Notes under the pieces: generated by a model
What the model was told of the DNA's origin: nothing
Databases searched by the model: none
What the model saw: only the letters and a program-made list of their open reading frames with translations
Shown: piece by piece, positions 38,804-46,675 of the stretch
Numbering within the stretch: the stretch's first letter is position 1
Layout: every line of letters starts with the position of its first letter
Assembly (NCBI GenBank): GCA_947626745.1
Contig: CANQTF010000001.1
Location: 1-64,000, forward strand
Direction of reading: 5' to 3'
From: an uncultured Lachnospiraceae bacterium
GTDB taxonomy: Bacteria; Bacillota; Clostridia; Lachnospirales; Lachnospiraceae
DNA: 64,000 nucleotides
Program-made: the position numbers and the translations under genes

Positions 38804-39803
38804 ATCGGAAGCTGCCTTATGGCGGAAAGGAACACGGAAGACAATGGATGAAAAATTTCCTCTGGCGCTGCCCGAAGGGACCATACTGGCGGGCCAGTAT
38901 ATGATTGAGAAGGTGCTGGGACAGGGCGGCTTCGGCATCACCTACAGAGCGATCGATCATAAGACAGACCAGAAAGTTGCGGTCAAGGAGTTCTTCCCGG
39001 ACGCGATGGCATACAGGGAAGCGACGACCGTCATCTCATATCCGGGCGAGCGCACCGAGAACTATGAGTACGGCAAGGAAAGCTTCCTGCAGGAAGCGCA
39101 GACTCTCGCGGAGTTTATCGGGAACGAGAACATCGTGCGCATCCACAGCTACTTTGAGGAGAACGGAACGGCGTATTTTGTCATGGACTACATCGAGGGC
39201 ACGAGCTTCGATGCGTATCTGAAAGAAAAGGGCGGAAGGATCGGCATGGAGGAGGCCGAGCGCATACTGATCCCCGTCATGGACGCGCTGAATGTGGTAC
39301 ACAGCAAGGGCATCGTCCACCGTGACGTGACGCCGGACAACATATATCTCACCAATGACGGCAAGGTCAAGCTGTTAGACTTCGGCGCGGCGAGATACAG
39401 CCTCGGCGACAAGAGCCGCAGTCTGGACGTCATCTTAAAGCATGGGTTTGCGCCGAAGGAGCAGTACACAAGACGGGGCAAACAGGGGCCTTTTACCGAT
39501 GTCTACAGTCTGGGCGCCACCTTCTATTTTGCGCTGACGGGGAAGCGGCCGCCGGATTCCGTGGAGCGGCTTGACGAGGATGACCTGATCCCGCCGAGCA
39601 ATCTGGGCGTGGAGATCACGGAGTATCAGGAGCGGGCGATCCTTCAGGCGCTGAGCGTCCAGCCCGCCGAGCGTTTCCAGTCTATGGCGGATTTTAAGCA
39701 GGTGCTGCTGCAGGAGAATACCGCCACGAACCAGATCTTTTTTACCGCGCCTCCGGCTGCAACGCCGGCCATGCAGCAGACACCTGCGGGCATGCCGTAT
39801 CAG
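38804..39803 (+). repeat. Long direct repeat copy A (~1 kb, partner 40576-41575)
   Basis: Near-identical at DNA level: kinase domains and even antisense ORFs (39036..39320 vs 40808..41092; 39188..39481 vs 40960..41253) translate identically. Confidence 0.95.
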
Positions 39804-40520
39804 ACGGCGCCGGCCATGCAGCAGACAGCTGCGGGTGTGCCGTATCAGACGACACAGCAGGGATATCCGGCGGTCGTGCAGACGGCACAGGCCGGGCCTT
39901 CGACGAAGGAGCAGATGACGCAGCTTCTGGAGAAAGGGAAGCAGCTTCTGGAGAAAGGGAAACCGCTTCTGGAAAAAGGGAGACCGCTTCTGGAAAAATT
40001 CAGGCAGACGAGATACAAGAAGCTGATCGTGGCAGTGGTCGTGCTGGCGTGCATATTGCTCTCCGGAACGGGTTCGCTGATAAGAGGGCACGGAAGGGGA
40101 CTGCGCTCTCCGGAAGCGGCTTTTGAGGCATTTTTTAACGGACAGGCGGAGCAGGATTTTGACAAGCAGTTGAACGCGTATCCTGATTTCAGGATAGAGG
40201 CCAGAGGCGGTGAGGACAGTCTTAAGGAAGAGATGCAGTCCAGTTATGATGCAACGTTCAAACAGTATGCGGAAGAGGGATACAGCCTTCGCTATGAAGC
40301 CGTCGGGTATACCAAGTTAAGCCAGGAGGAGACGGAGCAGCTCGCGAAGAGTCTCAGCGAAACGTATCAGGCGGATGTCAAATTATCCGACGCGGCTACC
40401 GTTGATTATGTGATCCATATGAAGAATGACAGTAATGGTGTGGATAGCACCTCGGACATGCTTAACGGCGGATACAGTGTTAAGTATAAAGGAAAATGGT
40501 ACTATTTTAATGCTTTTTAA
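38844..40520 (+). CDS. Transmembrane Ser/Thr protein kinase (PknB-like), paralogue 1
   Basis: GQGGFGITYRA, VAVKEFF, HRDVTPDN, DFGAARY; TM segment LIVAVVVLACILLSGTGSLI and ~140-aa extracellular domain. Confidence 0.95.
   Translation: MDEKFPLALPEGTILAGQYMIEKVLGQGGFGITYRAIDHKTDQKVAVKEFFPDAMAYREATTVISYPGERTENYEYGKESFLQEAQTLAEFIGNENIVRIHSYFEENGTAYFVMDYIEGTSFDAYLKEKGGRIGMEEAERILIPVMDALNVVHSKGIVHRDVTPDNIYLTNDGKVKLLDFGAARYSLGDKSRSLDVILKHGFAPKEQYTRRGKQGPFTDVYSLGATFYFALTGKRPPDSVERLDEDDLIPPSNLGVEITEYQERAILQALSVQPAERFQSMADFKQVLLQENTATNQIFFTAPPAATPAMQQTPAGMPYQTAPAMQQTAAGVPYQTTQQGYPAVVQTAQAGPSTKEQMTQLLEKGKQLLEKGKPLLEKGRPLLEKFRQTRYKKLIVAVVVLACILLSGTGSLIRGHGRGLRSPEAAFEAFFNGQAEQDFDKQLNAYPDFRIEARGGEDSLKEEMQSSYDATFKQYAEEGYSLRYEAVGYTKLSQEETEQLAKSLSETYQADVKLSDAATVDYVIHMKNDSNGVDSTSDMLNGGYSVKYKGKWYYFNAF
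39921..40004 (+). repeat. Four 21-nt tandem repeats encoding LLEKGKQ/P in the juxtamembrane linker
   Basis: cagcttctggagaaagggaag x4 with minor variation. Confidence 0.9.
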
Positions 40521-40575
40521 GAGTGTGGGGAAGGACGCTTGTGCCTCTGTCTGCAAAGCAGCCCATAATTACGGT

Positions 40576-41575
40576 ATCGGAAACTGCCTTACGGCGGAAA
40601 GGAACACGGAAGACAATGGATGAAAAATTTCCTCTGGCGCTGCCCGAAGGGACCATACTGGCGGGCCAGTATATGATTGAGAAGGTGCTGGGACAGGGCG
40701 GCTTCGGCATCACCTACAGAGCGATCGATCATAAGACAGACCAGAAAGTTGCGGTCAAGGAGTTCTTCCCGGACGCGATGGCATACAGGGAAGCGACGAC
40801 CGTCATCTCATATCCGGGCGAGCGCACCGAGAACTATGAGTACGGCAAGGAAAGCTTCCTGCAGGAAGCGCAGACTCTCGCGGAGTTTATCGGGAACGAG
40901 AACATCGTGCGCATCCACAGCTACTTTGAGGAGAACGGAACGGCGTATTTTGTCATGGACTACATCGAGGGCACGAGCTTCGATGCGTATCTGAAAGAAA
41001 AGGGCGGAAGGATCGGCATGGAGGAGGCCGAGCGCATACTGATCCCCGTCATGGACGCGCTGAATGTGGTACACAGCAAGGGCATCGTCCACCGTGACGT
41101 GACGCCGGACAACATATATCTCACCAATGACGGCAAGGTCAAGCTGTTAGACTTCGGCGCGGCGAGATACAGCCTCGGCGACAAGAGCCGCAGTCTGGAC
41201 GTCATCTTAAAGCATGGGTTTGCGCCGAAGGAGCAGTACACAAGACGGGGCAAACAGGGGCCTTTTACCGATGTCTACAGTCTGGGCGCCACCTTCTATT
41301 TTGCGCTGACGGGGAAGCGGCCGCCGGATTCCGTGGAGCGGCTTGACGAGGATGACCTGATCCCGCCGAGCAATCTGGGCGTGGAGATCACGGAGTATCA
41401 GGAGCGGGCGATCCTTCAGGCGCTGAGCGTCCAGCCCGCCGAGCGTTTCCAGTCTATGGCGGATTTTAAGCAGGTGCTGCTGCAGGAGAATACCGCCGCG
41501 AACCAGATCTTTTTTACCGCGCCTCCGGCTGCGGCGCCGGCCATGCAGCAGACAGCTGCGACCATGCCGTATCAG
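40576..41575 (+). repeat. Long direct repeat copy B (~1 kb, partner 38804-39803)
   Basis: See copy A; constant offset of 1772 bp. Confidence 0.95.
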
Positions 41576-42862
41576 ACGACACAGCAGGGATATCCGACGG
41601 TCGTGCAGACGGCACAGGCCGGGCCTTCGGCAAAGGAGAAGGTGGCGCCGCTTCTGGAGAAGATCAGGCAGATGAAGCACAAGAAGCTGATCGCGGGAGT
41701 CGCGGGCGGGCTGCTTCTGGCGGTCATAGCTGTACGGATCCTGTCCGGCATCGGGGCGGGCGGTGAGACCGAGCGGGCGAGCGGCAAGTCGGCCCACGGA
41801 GAAGACAGCTATGCGGAAGCCGACTATCACGGCACGGAGGAACCGGACTACGGCACGGAAGAACCGGTCTACGGTACGGAAGAGCCGGACTACGGCACAG
41901 AGGAGTCGCAGGGGCAGTCGGATTTTGATGCGAGCGGACTGCAGATCGTGGGGACCACGGCGGGCAACATTAAGAATTTTGGAACGTATACCGCCAATGA
42001 CGGCAGTGAATTCTGGCTTGACGACGGCCAGCACTCCCTAGTGTGGAACGAGGGATATATCTACCGGAATCAGACGGGAACATTCAATAGTTTGGCCTAT
42101 GACCGCGGCATTCTGTATTTTGGGTATGACGGGAAGGCATATATGCGGGATCTGATGCAAGGCACAGCGGAGTCGCTCATAGCGGAATTGTCCGGACACA
42201 ACAATATAACCAGGCTGTTTGTGACGGATAAGTACTATTTTATCTATGACAGTGATTACATTCTGACCCGCGTGTCCAGACAGACCGGACAAGAGGAAGA
42301 AAGCAGCGGGATAGACAGTGGGTATTTTACATTCGACAACGACGGTCATCTCTATACGGTCGGCGTAAATGAGGACGGTCATTCGACGATCTATCAATAC
42401 AGGGCGGATGATTTTAGCGCACCGGTTGATTATATCTGGTACAAAGACGGCACCCGCAGATTTGAAGATATAGTGGTTGACGGCGATTGGCTGTATGTAT
42501 TCATGACAGACGGCACGTCCACCTATCTGCAGCGGCTCAGCACCGATTTCTCGGATGAGAGCTACGCTAGGGTATGGGATATCACCGCATATGTCACGGA
42601 GAACGGGACGGATGGAGATAATGAGGCAATCTGTCTCAATGTCAAAGACGGTTTCGTCGCTTTCAACGTCTATGATTCGGACAGCGACGATTTTATGGTC
42701 CTGTATATAACGGAGGATCCGGATCAGGGCTTTCAGCAGCATCAGAGCGATCCCGACTATGGGAACTGCTTGGGATATGTATGCTTCCCGTGCAGTGGCA
42801 AAGCATCGGAAAATTATTGCTGGTTCCGATACAATCCAGATACCGATCTGTGGATGTGGTAA
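40616..42862 (+). CDS. Transmembrane Ser/Thr protein kinase (PknB-like), paralogue 2 with different extracellular sensor (DUF5050/beta-propeller-like)
   Basis: Kinase domain identical to paralogue 1 apart from the C-terminal edge; TM LIAGVAGGLLLAVIAVRIL; unrelated extracellular domain. Confidence 0.94.
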   Translation: MDEKFPLALPEGTILAGQYMIEKVLGQGGFGITYRAIDHKTDQKVAVKEFFPDAMAYREATTVISYPGERTENYEYGKESFLQEAQTLAEFIGNENIVRIHSYFEENGTAYFVMDYIEGTSFDAYLKEKGGRIGMEEAERILIPVMDALNVVHSKGIVHRDVTPDNIYLTNDGKVKLLDFGAARYSLGDKSRSLDVILKHGFAPKEQYTRRGKQGPFTDVYSLGATFYFALTGKRPPDSVERLDEDDLIPPSNLGVEITEYQERAILQALSVQPAERFQSMADFKQVLLQENTAANQIFFTAPPAAAPAMQQTAATMPYQTTQQGYPTVVQTAQAGPSAKEKVAPLLEKIRQMKHKKLIAGVAGGLLLAVIAVRILSGIGAGGETERASGKSAHGEDSYAEADYHGTEEPDYGTEEPVYGTEEPDYGTEESQGQSDFDASGLQIVGTTAGNIKNFGTYTANDGSEFWLDDGQHSLVWNEGYIYRNQTGTFNSLAYDRGILYFGYDGKAYMRDLMQGTAESLIAELSGHNNITRLFVTDKYYFIYDSDYILTRVSRQTGQEEESSGIDSGYFTFDNDGHLYTVGVNEDGHSTIYQYRADDFSAPVDYIWYKDGTRRFEDIVVDGDWLYVFMTDGTSTYLQRLSTDFSDESYARVWDITAYVTENGTDGDNEAICLNVKDGFVAFNVYDSDSDDFMVLYITEDPDQGFQQHQSDPDYGNCLGYVCFPCSGKASENYCWFRYNPDTDLWMW
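41828..41911 (+). repeat. Four 21-nt tandem repeats encoding (Y/H)GTEEPD/V
   Basis: HGTEEPD-YGTEEPV-YGTEEPD-YGTEESQ on the extracellular side of kinase 2. Confidence 0.9.
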
Positions 42863-42896
42863 GCATAAAAGGAGCAACACAAAGGAGGAGATCAAT

Positions 42897-43493
42897 ATGG
42901 CAATACAGGAATGTGCAAACGGACATCTCTATGACACGGATCAGCATGCGAGCTGTCCGTACTGTCAGGGGAACGCTACCAGGATCAATTTTGAAGGTTC
43001 TTCGGTGGGCAGAACGGTAGGGATCGCGCCCGAAGCGGAGGTTGGCGCGACGATGGCGCCTGTGGGCTACACGAGACAGCAGGACAGGAGCGATACGGGC
43101 AAGACGGTCGGCGCCTTTCAGAAGAAGCTGAGCTTCGAGCCGGTCGTAGGCTGGCTGGTGTGCTTCGACGGCCCGGAGAAAGGCAAGGATTACAGGATCT
43201 ACGGGAGAAACAACACCGTCGGCAGAAGCGAGAAGATGGATATCTGTATCAAGGGCGATCCCACCATATCCAGAGAGAATCATGCGCGGCTTGCTTATGA
43301 CGAGAAGCACAACGCTTTTCACCTGATCCCCGCGGAGAGCACCAATACGATCTATCTGAATGAGGAGCCGGTCTATGTGCCCACCAAACTAAACGAATAT
43401 GATGTGATCGAGTTCGGCGACTGCAAACTGGTCTTCGTTCCTTTCTGCAACGAACGGTTCACATGGCAGACAGGCTTTAAGCAGGAACAATGA
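42897..43493 (+). CDS. FHA domain protein with N-terminal zinc-ribbon-like motif
   Basis: N-term 'CANGHLYDTDQHASCPYC'; FHA 'NNTVGRSEKMDICIKGDPTISRENHARL'. ATG 42897 with AGGAGG. Confidence 0.9.
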   Translation: MAIQECANGHLYDTDQHASCPYCQGNATRINFEGSSVGRTVGIAPEAEVGATMAPVGYTRQQDRSDTGKTVGAFQKKLSFEPVVGWLVCFDGPEKGKDYRIYGRNNTVGRSEKMDICIKGDPTISRENHARLAYDEKHNAFHLIPAESTNTIYLNEEPVYVPTKLNEYDVIEFGDCKLVFVPFCNERFTWQTGFKQEQ

Positions 43494-43494
43494 T

Positions 43495-44319
43495 ATGGCA
43501 TGGTTTAAGAGAAAAGCAAAACGGAATGAGGAAGTGATCCCGGAAGCGTCCGCAAACGCGGAGCAGCCGGGCAGACCGGCTTACCGGCTCGAAAACATAC
43601 AGGGAGTGGGAGCGCGGGCAAGGCAGGAAGATTCCTTCACCTTTATGAATGCGCTTGACGAACAGCTTTACCGCGATCACGGAATGATGTTTGCGGTCTG
43701 CGACGGCATGGGCGGGATGAAGGACGGAAAGGTGGCCAGTGAGACGGCGATCAACAGCTTCCGGCGGTCCTTTGAAGCGCTGGACACAGATGCGGACATT
43801 GCGGGACAGCTGCGGGACAGCGTTTTTGCCGCTTCGGCGGAGATAGAGGATATCTTGGAAGGCGACGGCGGAAGCACGGTCGTGATCGGTGTGGTCTTTC
43901 GGGAACAGCTCTACTATGCCAGCGTGGGCGACAGCTATTTCTATCTCAAGAGAGGCGGCGGACTGTACCGCCTGAACGCGGAGCACAATGTCTGTCATCT
44001 CAGATATCTGGAAAACATACGGGACGGCGGTTTTGACATACAGGAGTGCCGGAACGATCCGGAGGCTGCGGCGCTGACGCAGTTTCTCGGCATGACCGGA
44101 CTTTCGCAGGTCGATCGTTCCGTGCGGCCTCTGCGTCTGCAGCCCGGAGATCTGCTGCTTGCGTGTTCCGACGGCGTGGGCGGGGTAGTGGACGAGCGGG
44201 AGCTTCTGGAGATCCTCGACGGTTCGGAAGGAATGTGCCGGCGGATCGAACAGCGCATCGCAGAGCATGCGAGGCCGAATCAGGATAACTATACGGCGTT
44301 GATCATACAATGTCTGTAA
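43495..44319 (+). CDS. PP2C-family Ser/Thr protein phosphatase
   Basis: 'GVGARARQEDSF', 'AVCDGMGGMKDGKVAS', 'VGDSYFYL', 'CSDGVGGVV', 'PNQDNYTALII'. Confidence 0.92.
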   Translation: MAWFKRKAKRNEEVIPEASANAEQPGRPAYRLENIQGVGARARQEDSFTFMNALDEQLYRDHGMMFAVCDGMGGMKDGKVASETAINSFRRSFEALDTDADIAGQLRDSVFAASAEIEDILEGDGGSTVVIGVVFREQLYYASVGDSYFYLKRGGGLYRLNAEHNVCHLRYLENIRDGGFDIQECRNDPEAAALTQFLGMTGLSQVDRSVRPLRLQPGDLLLACSDGVGGVVDERELLEILDGSEGMCRRIEQRIAEHARPNQDNYTALIIQCL

Positions 44320-44345
44320 AAAAACAAAAGAGAGGGGACAAGAAC

Positions 44346-45704
44346 ATGAGAACAAGATTACTACAGCGCATGCGCATAGCCATTCTGTTGGTCTGCGCGG
44401 TACTGACAACGATCTGCATGGGCAGCAGGTCCTATGCGTTTGAGGGCAGCGCCCAAGACGGAACGGTGGCCATAGTATTCTACCTGAAAGGGGCTTTTGC
44501 CTTTATCACGGACGGGGAGCATACACAAACGCTGGAACAATATGGAGATACGCAATACAGCAGCGGTTCGGGTTTCTTTATCGGAGCTTCCGGAGAGGAT
44601 CCGCAGTATATCGTTACCAACTGTCATGTGATCCAGAGTTATCTTAAGGCGGACGAGGGCGGTGCCTTTGCGGTCTATACAGGACAGGAGTATCAGGGCT
44701 ATCCCGTTTGTATCGGAGCGCAGAGCTGTGAGCTGCGGGTCTACTATGACGATGAGGATTATGATATCGCCTATGTGGAAGCCTACGGCGATGTGGACAA
44801 GGTCGATTTGGCGGTGCTCAGGATCAGAGAGGCGACCGACAAGCGCTGTGCCCTTCAGTTTCAGATTCCTACGGAGGACATGAAGGGTGATACGGTCTAC
44901 ACGATCGGCTATCCCGGAAATGCCGATAATGATTTTTCGGGTGCAAGTCATTACGGTATCGAGGATTCCACCATGCATCGGGGCGTTATCAACCGCTTTG
45001 TCGTAAATGAGGGAAAGGGCGTGGAGAGGATCGCGATCGACGCGACGCTCCAGCACGGCAATTCCGGCGGACCGCTGGTCACGGAGGAAGGTTATGTGAT
45101 CGGCGTCAATACCAATGTATACTCCAGCAGTCCTTATGAGGATCAGATCGAGGAGGATTATTATGCGATCAACGCTTCTGAGGTGACGCATTTTCTGGAT
45201 CAAAACAACATCGATTATGAAATGGCGGGCAAAGGCGGCGCCGGTCTCGGCATCGTGCTGATCATCATCGGCATTGTGGCTGCTGTGGCCGTTGTGGCGG
45301 TGATCGTCGTTCTGGTCCTGAAGAAGAGTAAGAAGGGAGCAGGGACGAAGGGGCCGAAGCCTGTCCGGACAGGCGGCACGAAGGCGGTCGTCAGATCTAT
45401 GGCTTCGCAGCATGGCGGCAGGGAGTTCCCCGTCGGCAGCTCTCCCATTATCATCGGGCGGAATCCGGCGGAGTGTACGATCGTGTTCCAGGAGGGGACA
45501 AGAGGTGTCAGCGGCAGACATTGTTCGGTATACTATAATGCCGGCGCCAATGTCTTTACCCTGACGGATCTGGGCTCTACCTACGGGACATTTTTGGGCA
45601 ACGGCATGCGGCTGACGGCCAATTCGCCGATCAACTTAAAGCCGGGCGACATCTTCTATATCGGTGAGAAGACCAATGTACTGAAAGTCGAAGCGGGGCA
45701 GTAG
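44346..45704 (+). CDS. Secreted/membrane trypsin-like serine protease fused via TM segment to a cytoplasmic FHA domain
   Basis: Signal sequence; triad motifs NCHVI, KVDLAVLRI, GNSGGPLV; TM GIVLIIIGIVAAVAVVAVIVVLVL; FHA 'SPIIIGRNPAECTIVFQEGTRGVSGRHCSVYY...LTDLGSTYGTFLG'. Confidence 0.92.
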   Translation: MRTRLLQRMRIAILLVCAVLTTICMGSRSYAFEGSAQDGTVAIVFYLKGAFAFITDGEHTQTLEQYGDTQYSSGSGFFIGASGEDPQYIVTNCHVIQSYLKADEGGAFAVYTGQEYQGYPVCIGAQSCELRVYYDDEDYDIAYVEAYGDVDKVDLAVLRIREATDKRCALQFQIPTEDMKGDTVYTIGYPGNADNDFSGASHYGIEDSTMHRGVINRFVVNEGKGVERIAIDATLQHGNSGGPLVTEEGYVIGVNTNVYSSSPYEDQIEEDYYAINASEVTHFLDQNNIDYEMAGKGGAGLGIVLIIIGIVAAVAVVAVIVVLVLKKSKKGAGTKGPKPVRTGGTKAVVRSMASQHGGREFPVGSSPIIIGRNPAECTIVFQEGTRGVSGRHCSVYYNAGANVFTLTDLGSTYGTFLGNGMRLTANSPINLKPGDIFYIGEKTNVLKVEAGQ

Positions 45705-45707
45705 ATC

Positions 45708-46436
45708 ATGTTTGACGTTTATACATATACCGGCCGGGGAGGCCGCAGTTATAATGAGGACTCGGTCGGCAGCAGCTATGACAATGACGGCGGCAGCGGG
45801 ATCTTTGTCGTGGCGGACGGCCTCGGCGGGCATGCGCTCGGCGAGGAGGCTTCCGCTGCGGCTGTGGCGGCTGTCGTTTCCGGCTGGGGAGATTTCGAGG
45901 AGGATATCGCATCGCAGCTTCGGGAGAAGATAGCACAGGCCAACCGGGATATCCTGCAGCTCCAGCAGGAAAAGAATGCCGTTATCAAGACGACGGTCGC
46001 GGCGCTTGCCGTAAACGGCGGTCAGGCGGCGTGGGCCAATGTGGGGGATTCCAGAGTGTATTTTATCCACGACGACAGGCTGCACGCCTACACGAACGAT
46101 CACTCCGTAGCCTATATGAAATACAGGGCGGGCGAGATCACCAGAGAGCAGCTCGCAACGGACGAGGACCAGTCGAGACTGCTGCGCAGCCTTGGAAGCG
46201 AGGAGCGGAATGAACCGGACGTGTATGCGGCGGATGTGGCGCTTGCGCCGGGCGATGCCTTTTTCCTCTGCTCGGACGGCGCCTGGGAATATCTGCAGGA
46301 CGAGGAGATCCTGATCGATTACCTGAAAGCCGAGACGGCCGCAGATTGGGCGGAGCTGATGCTGCTTCGGATCATGGAGCGGGTCGACGGCGAAAACGAT
46401 AATCTGTCGTTAGTGACCGTGATACTGACTGATTGA
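45708..46436 (+). CDS. PP2C-family Ser/Thr protein phosphatase
   Basis: 'GGRSYNEDSVG', 'VVADGLGGHALGEEAS', 'WANVGDSRVY', 'CSDGAWEYL', 'ENDNLSLVTV'. Confidence 0.93.
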   Translation: MFDVYTYTGRGGRSYNEDSVGSSYDNDGGSGIFVVADGLGGHALGEEASAAAVAAVVSGWGDFEEDIASQLREKIAQANRDILQLQQEKNAVIKTTVAALAVNGGQAAWANVGDSRVYFIHDDRLHAYTNDHSVAYMKYRAGEITREQLATDEDQSRLLRSLGSEERNEPDVYAADVALAPGDAFFLCSDGAWEYLQDEEILIDYLKAETAADWAELMLLRIMERVDGENDNLSLVTVILTD

Positions 46437-46477
46437 TAAAGGAGAAAGAAGGCGAAGCTGACCGATCGTCATTTTGT

Positions 46478-46506
46478 TTGCGCGAGAACGGCCGCCGTGT
46501 TATAAT
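46478..46506 (+). promoter_or_regulatory. Candidate promoter of the MFS leader transcript
   Basis: TTGCGC (46478-46483)-17-TATAAT (46501-46506). Confidence 0.6.
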
Positions 46507-46550
46507 CTGAGAGATTGGATATGCCGCATCGCGGCGGAAGGGGAAAAATC

Positions 46551-46589
46551 ATGATACTTTGTATTGCGGCGGCTCCATGCAGGGTCTGA
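46551..46589 (+). CDS. Putative leader peptide MILCIAAAPCRV
   Basis: ATG after GGAAGGGG; stop codon lies in the loop of the first leader hairpin. Confidence 0.5.
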   Translation: MILCIAAAPCRV

Positions 46590-46672
46590 GGACTGCATGG
46601 AGGAATGGCGTCATGCCGTGTTCCTCAGACTTTGCTCTTGTTCGGTGAAAGAAAACAGACAAAGGAGCAAAG
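46573..46672 (+). promoter_or_regulatory. Putative translational attenuator leader
   Basis: Hairpin CTCCATGCAG/CTGCATGGAG (46573-46602); alternative GTCTGAGGA (46584-46592)/TCCTCAGAC (46622-46630); SD-sequestering CTTTGCTCTT (46630-46639)/AGGAGCAAAG (46663-46672). Confidence 0.6.
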
Positions 46673-46675
46673 ACG

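Noticed and set aside
30505-46436. Regulatory part of a type VI or type VII secretion locus
   Set aside because: Kinase/PP2C/FHA sets accompany such systems, but no EssC/FtsK-like ATPase, WXG100, VipA/B, ClpV or Hcp-like gene is present in the window.
46507-46675. Known riboswitch or T-box upstream of the MFS gene
   Set aside because: No T-box sequence or recognisable riboswitch core; a leader ORF with alternative hairpins fits better.
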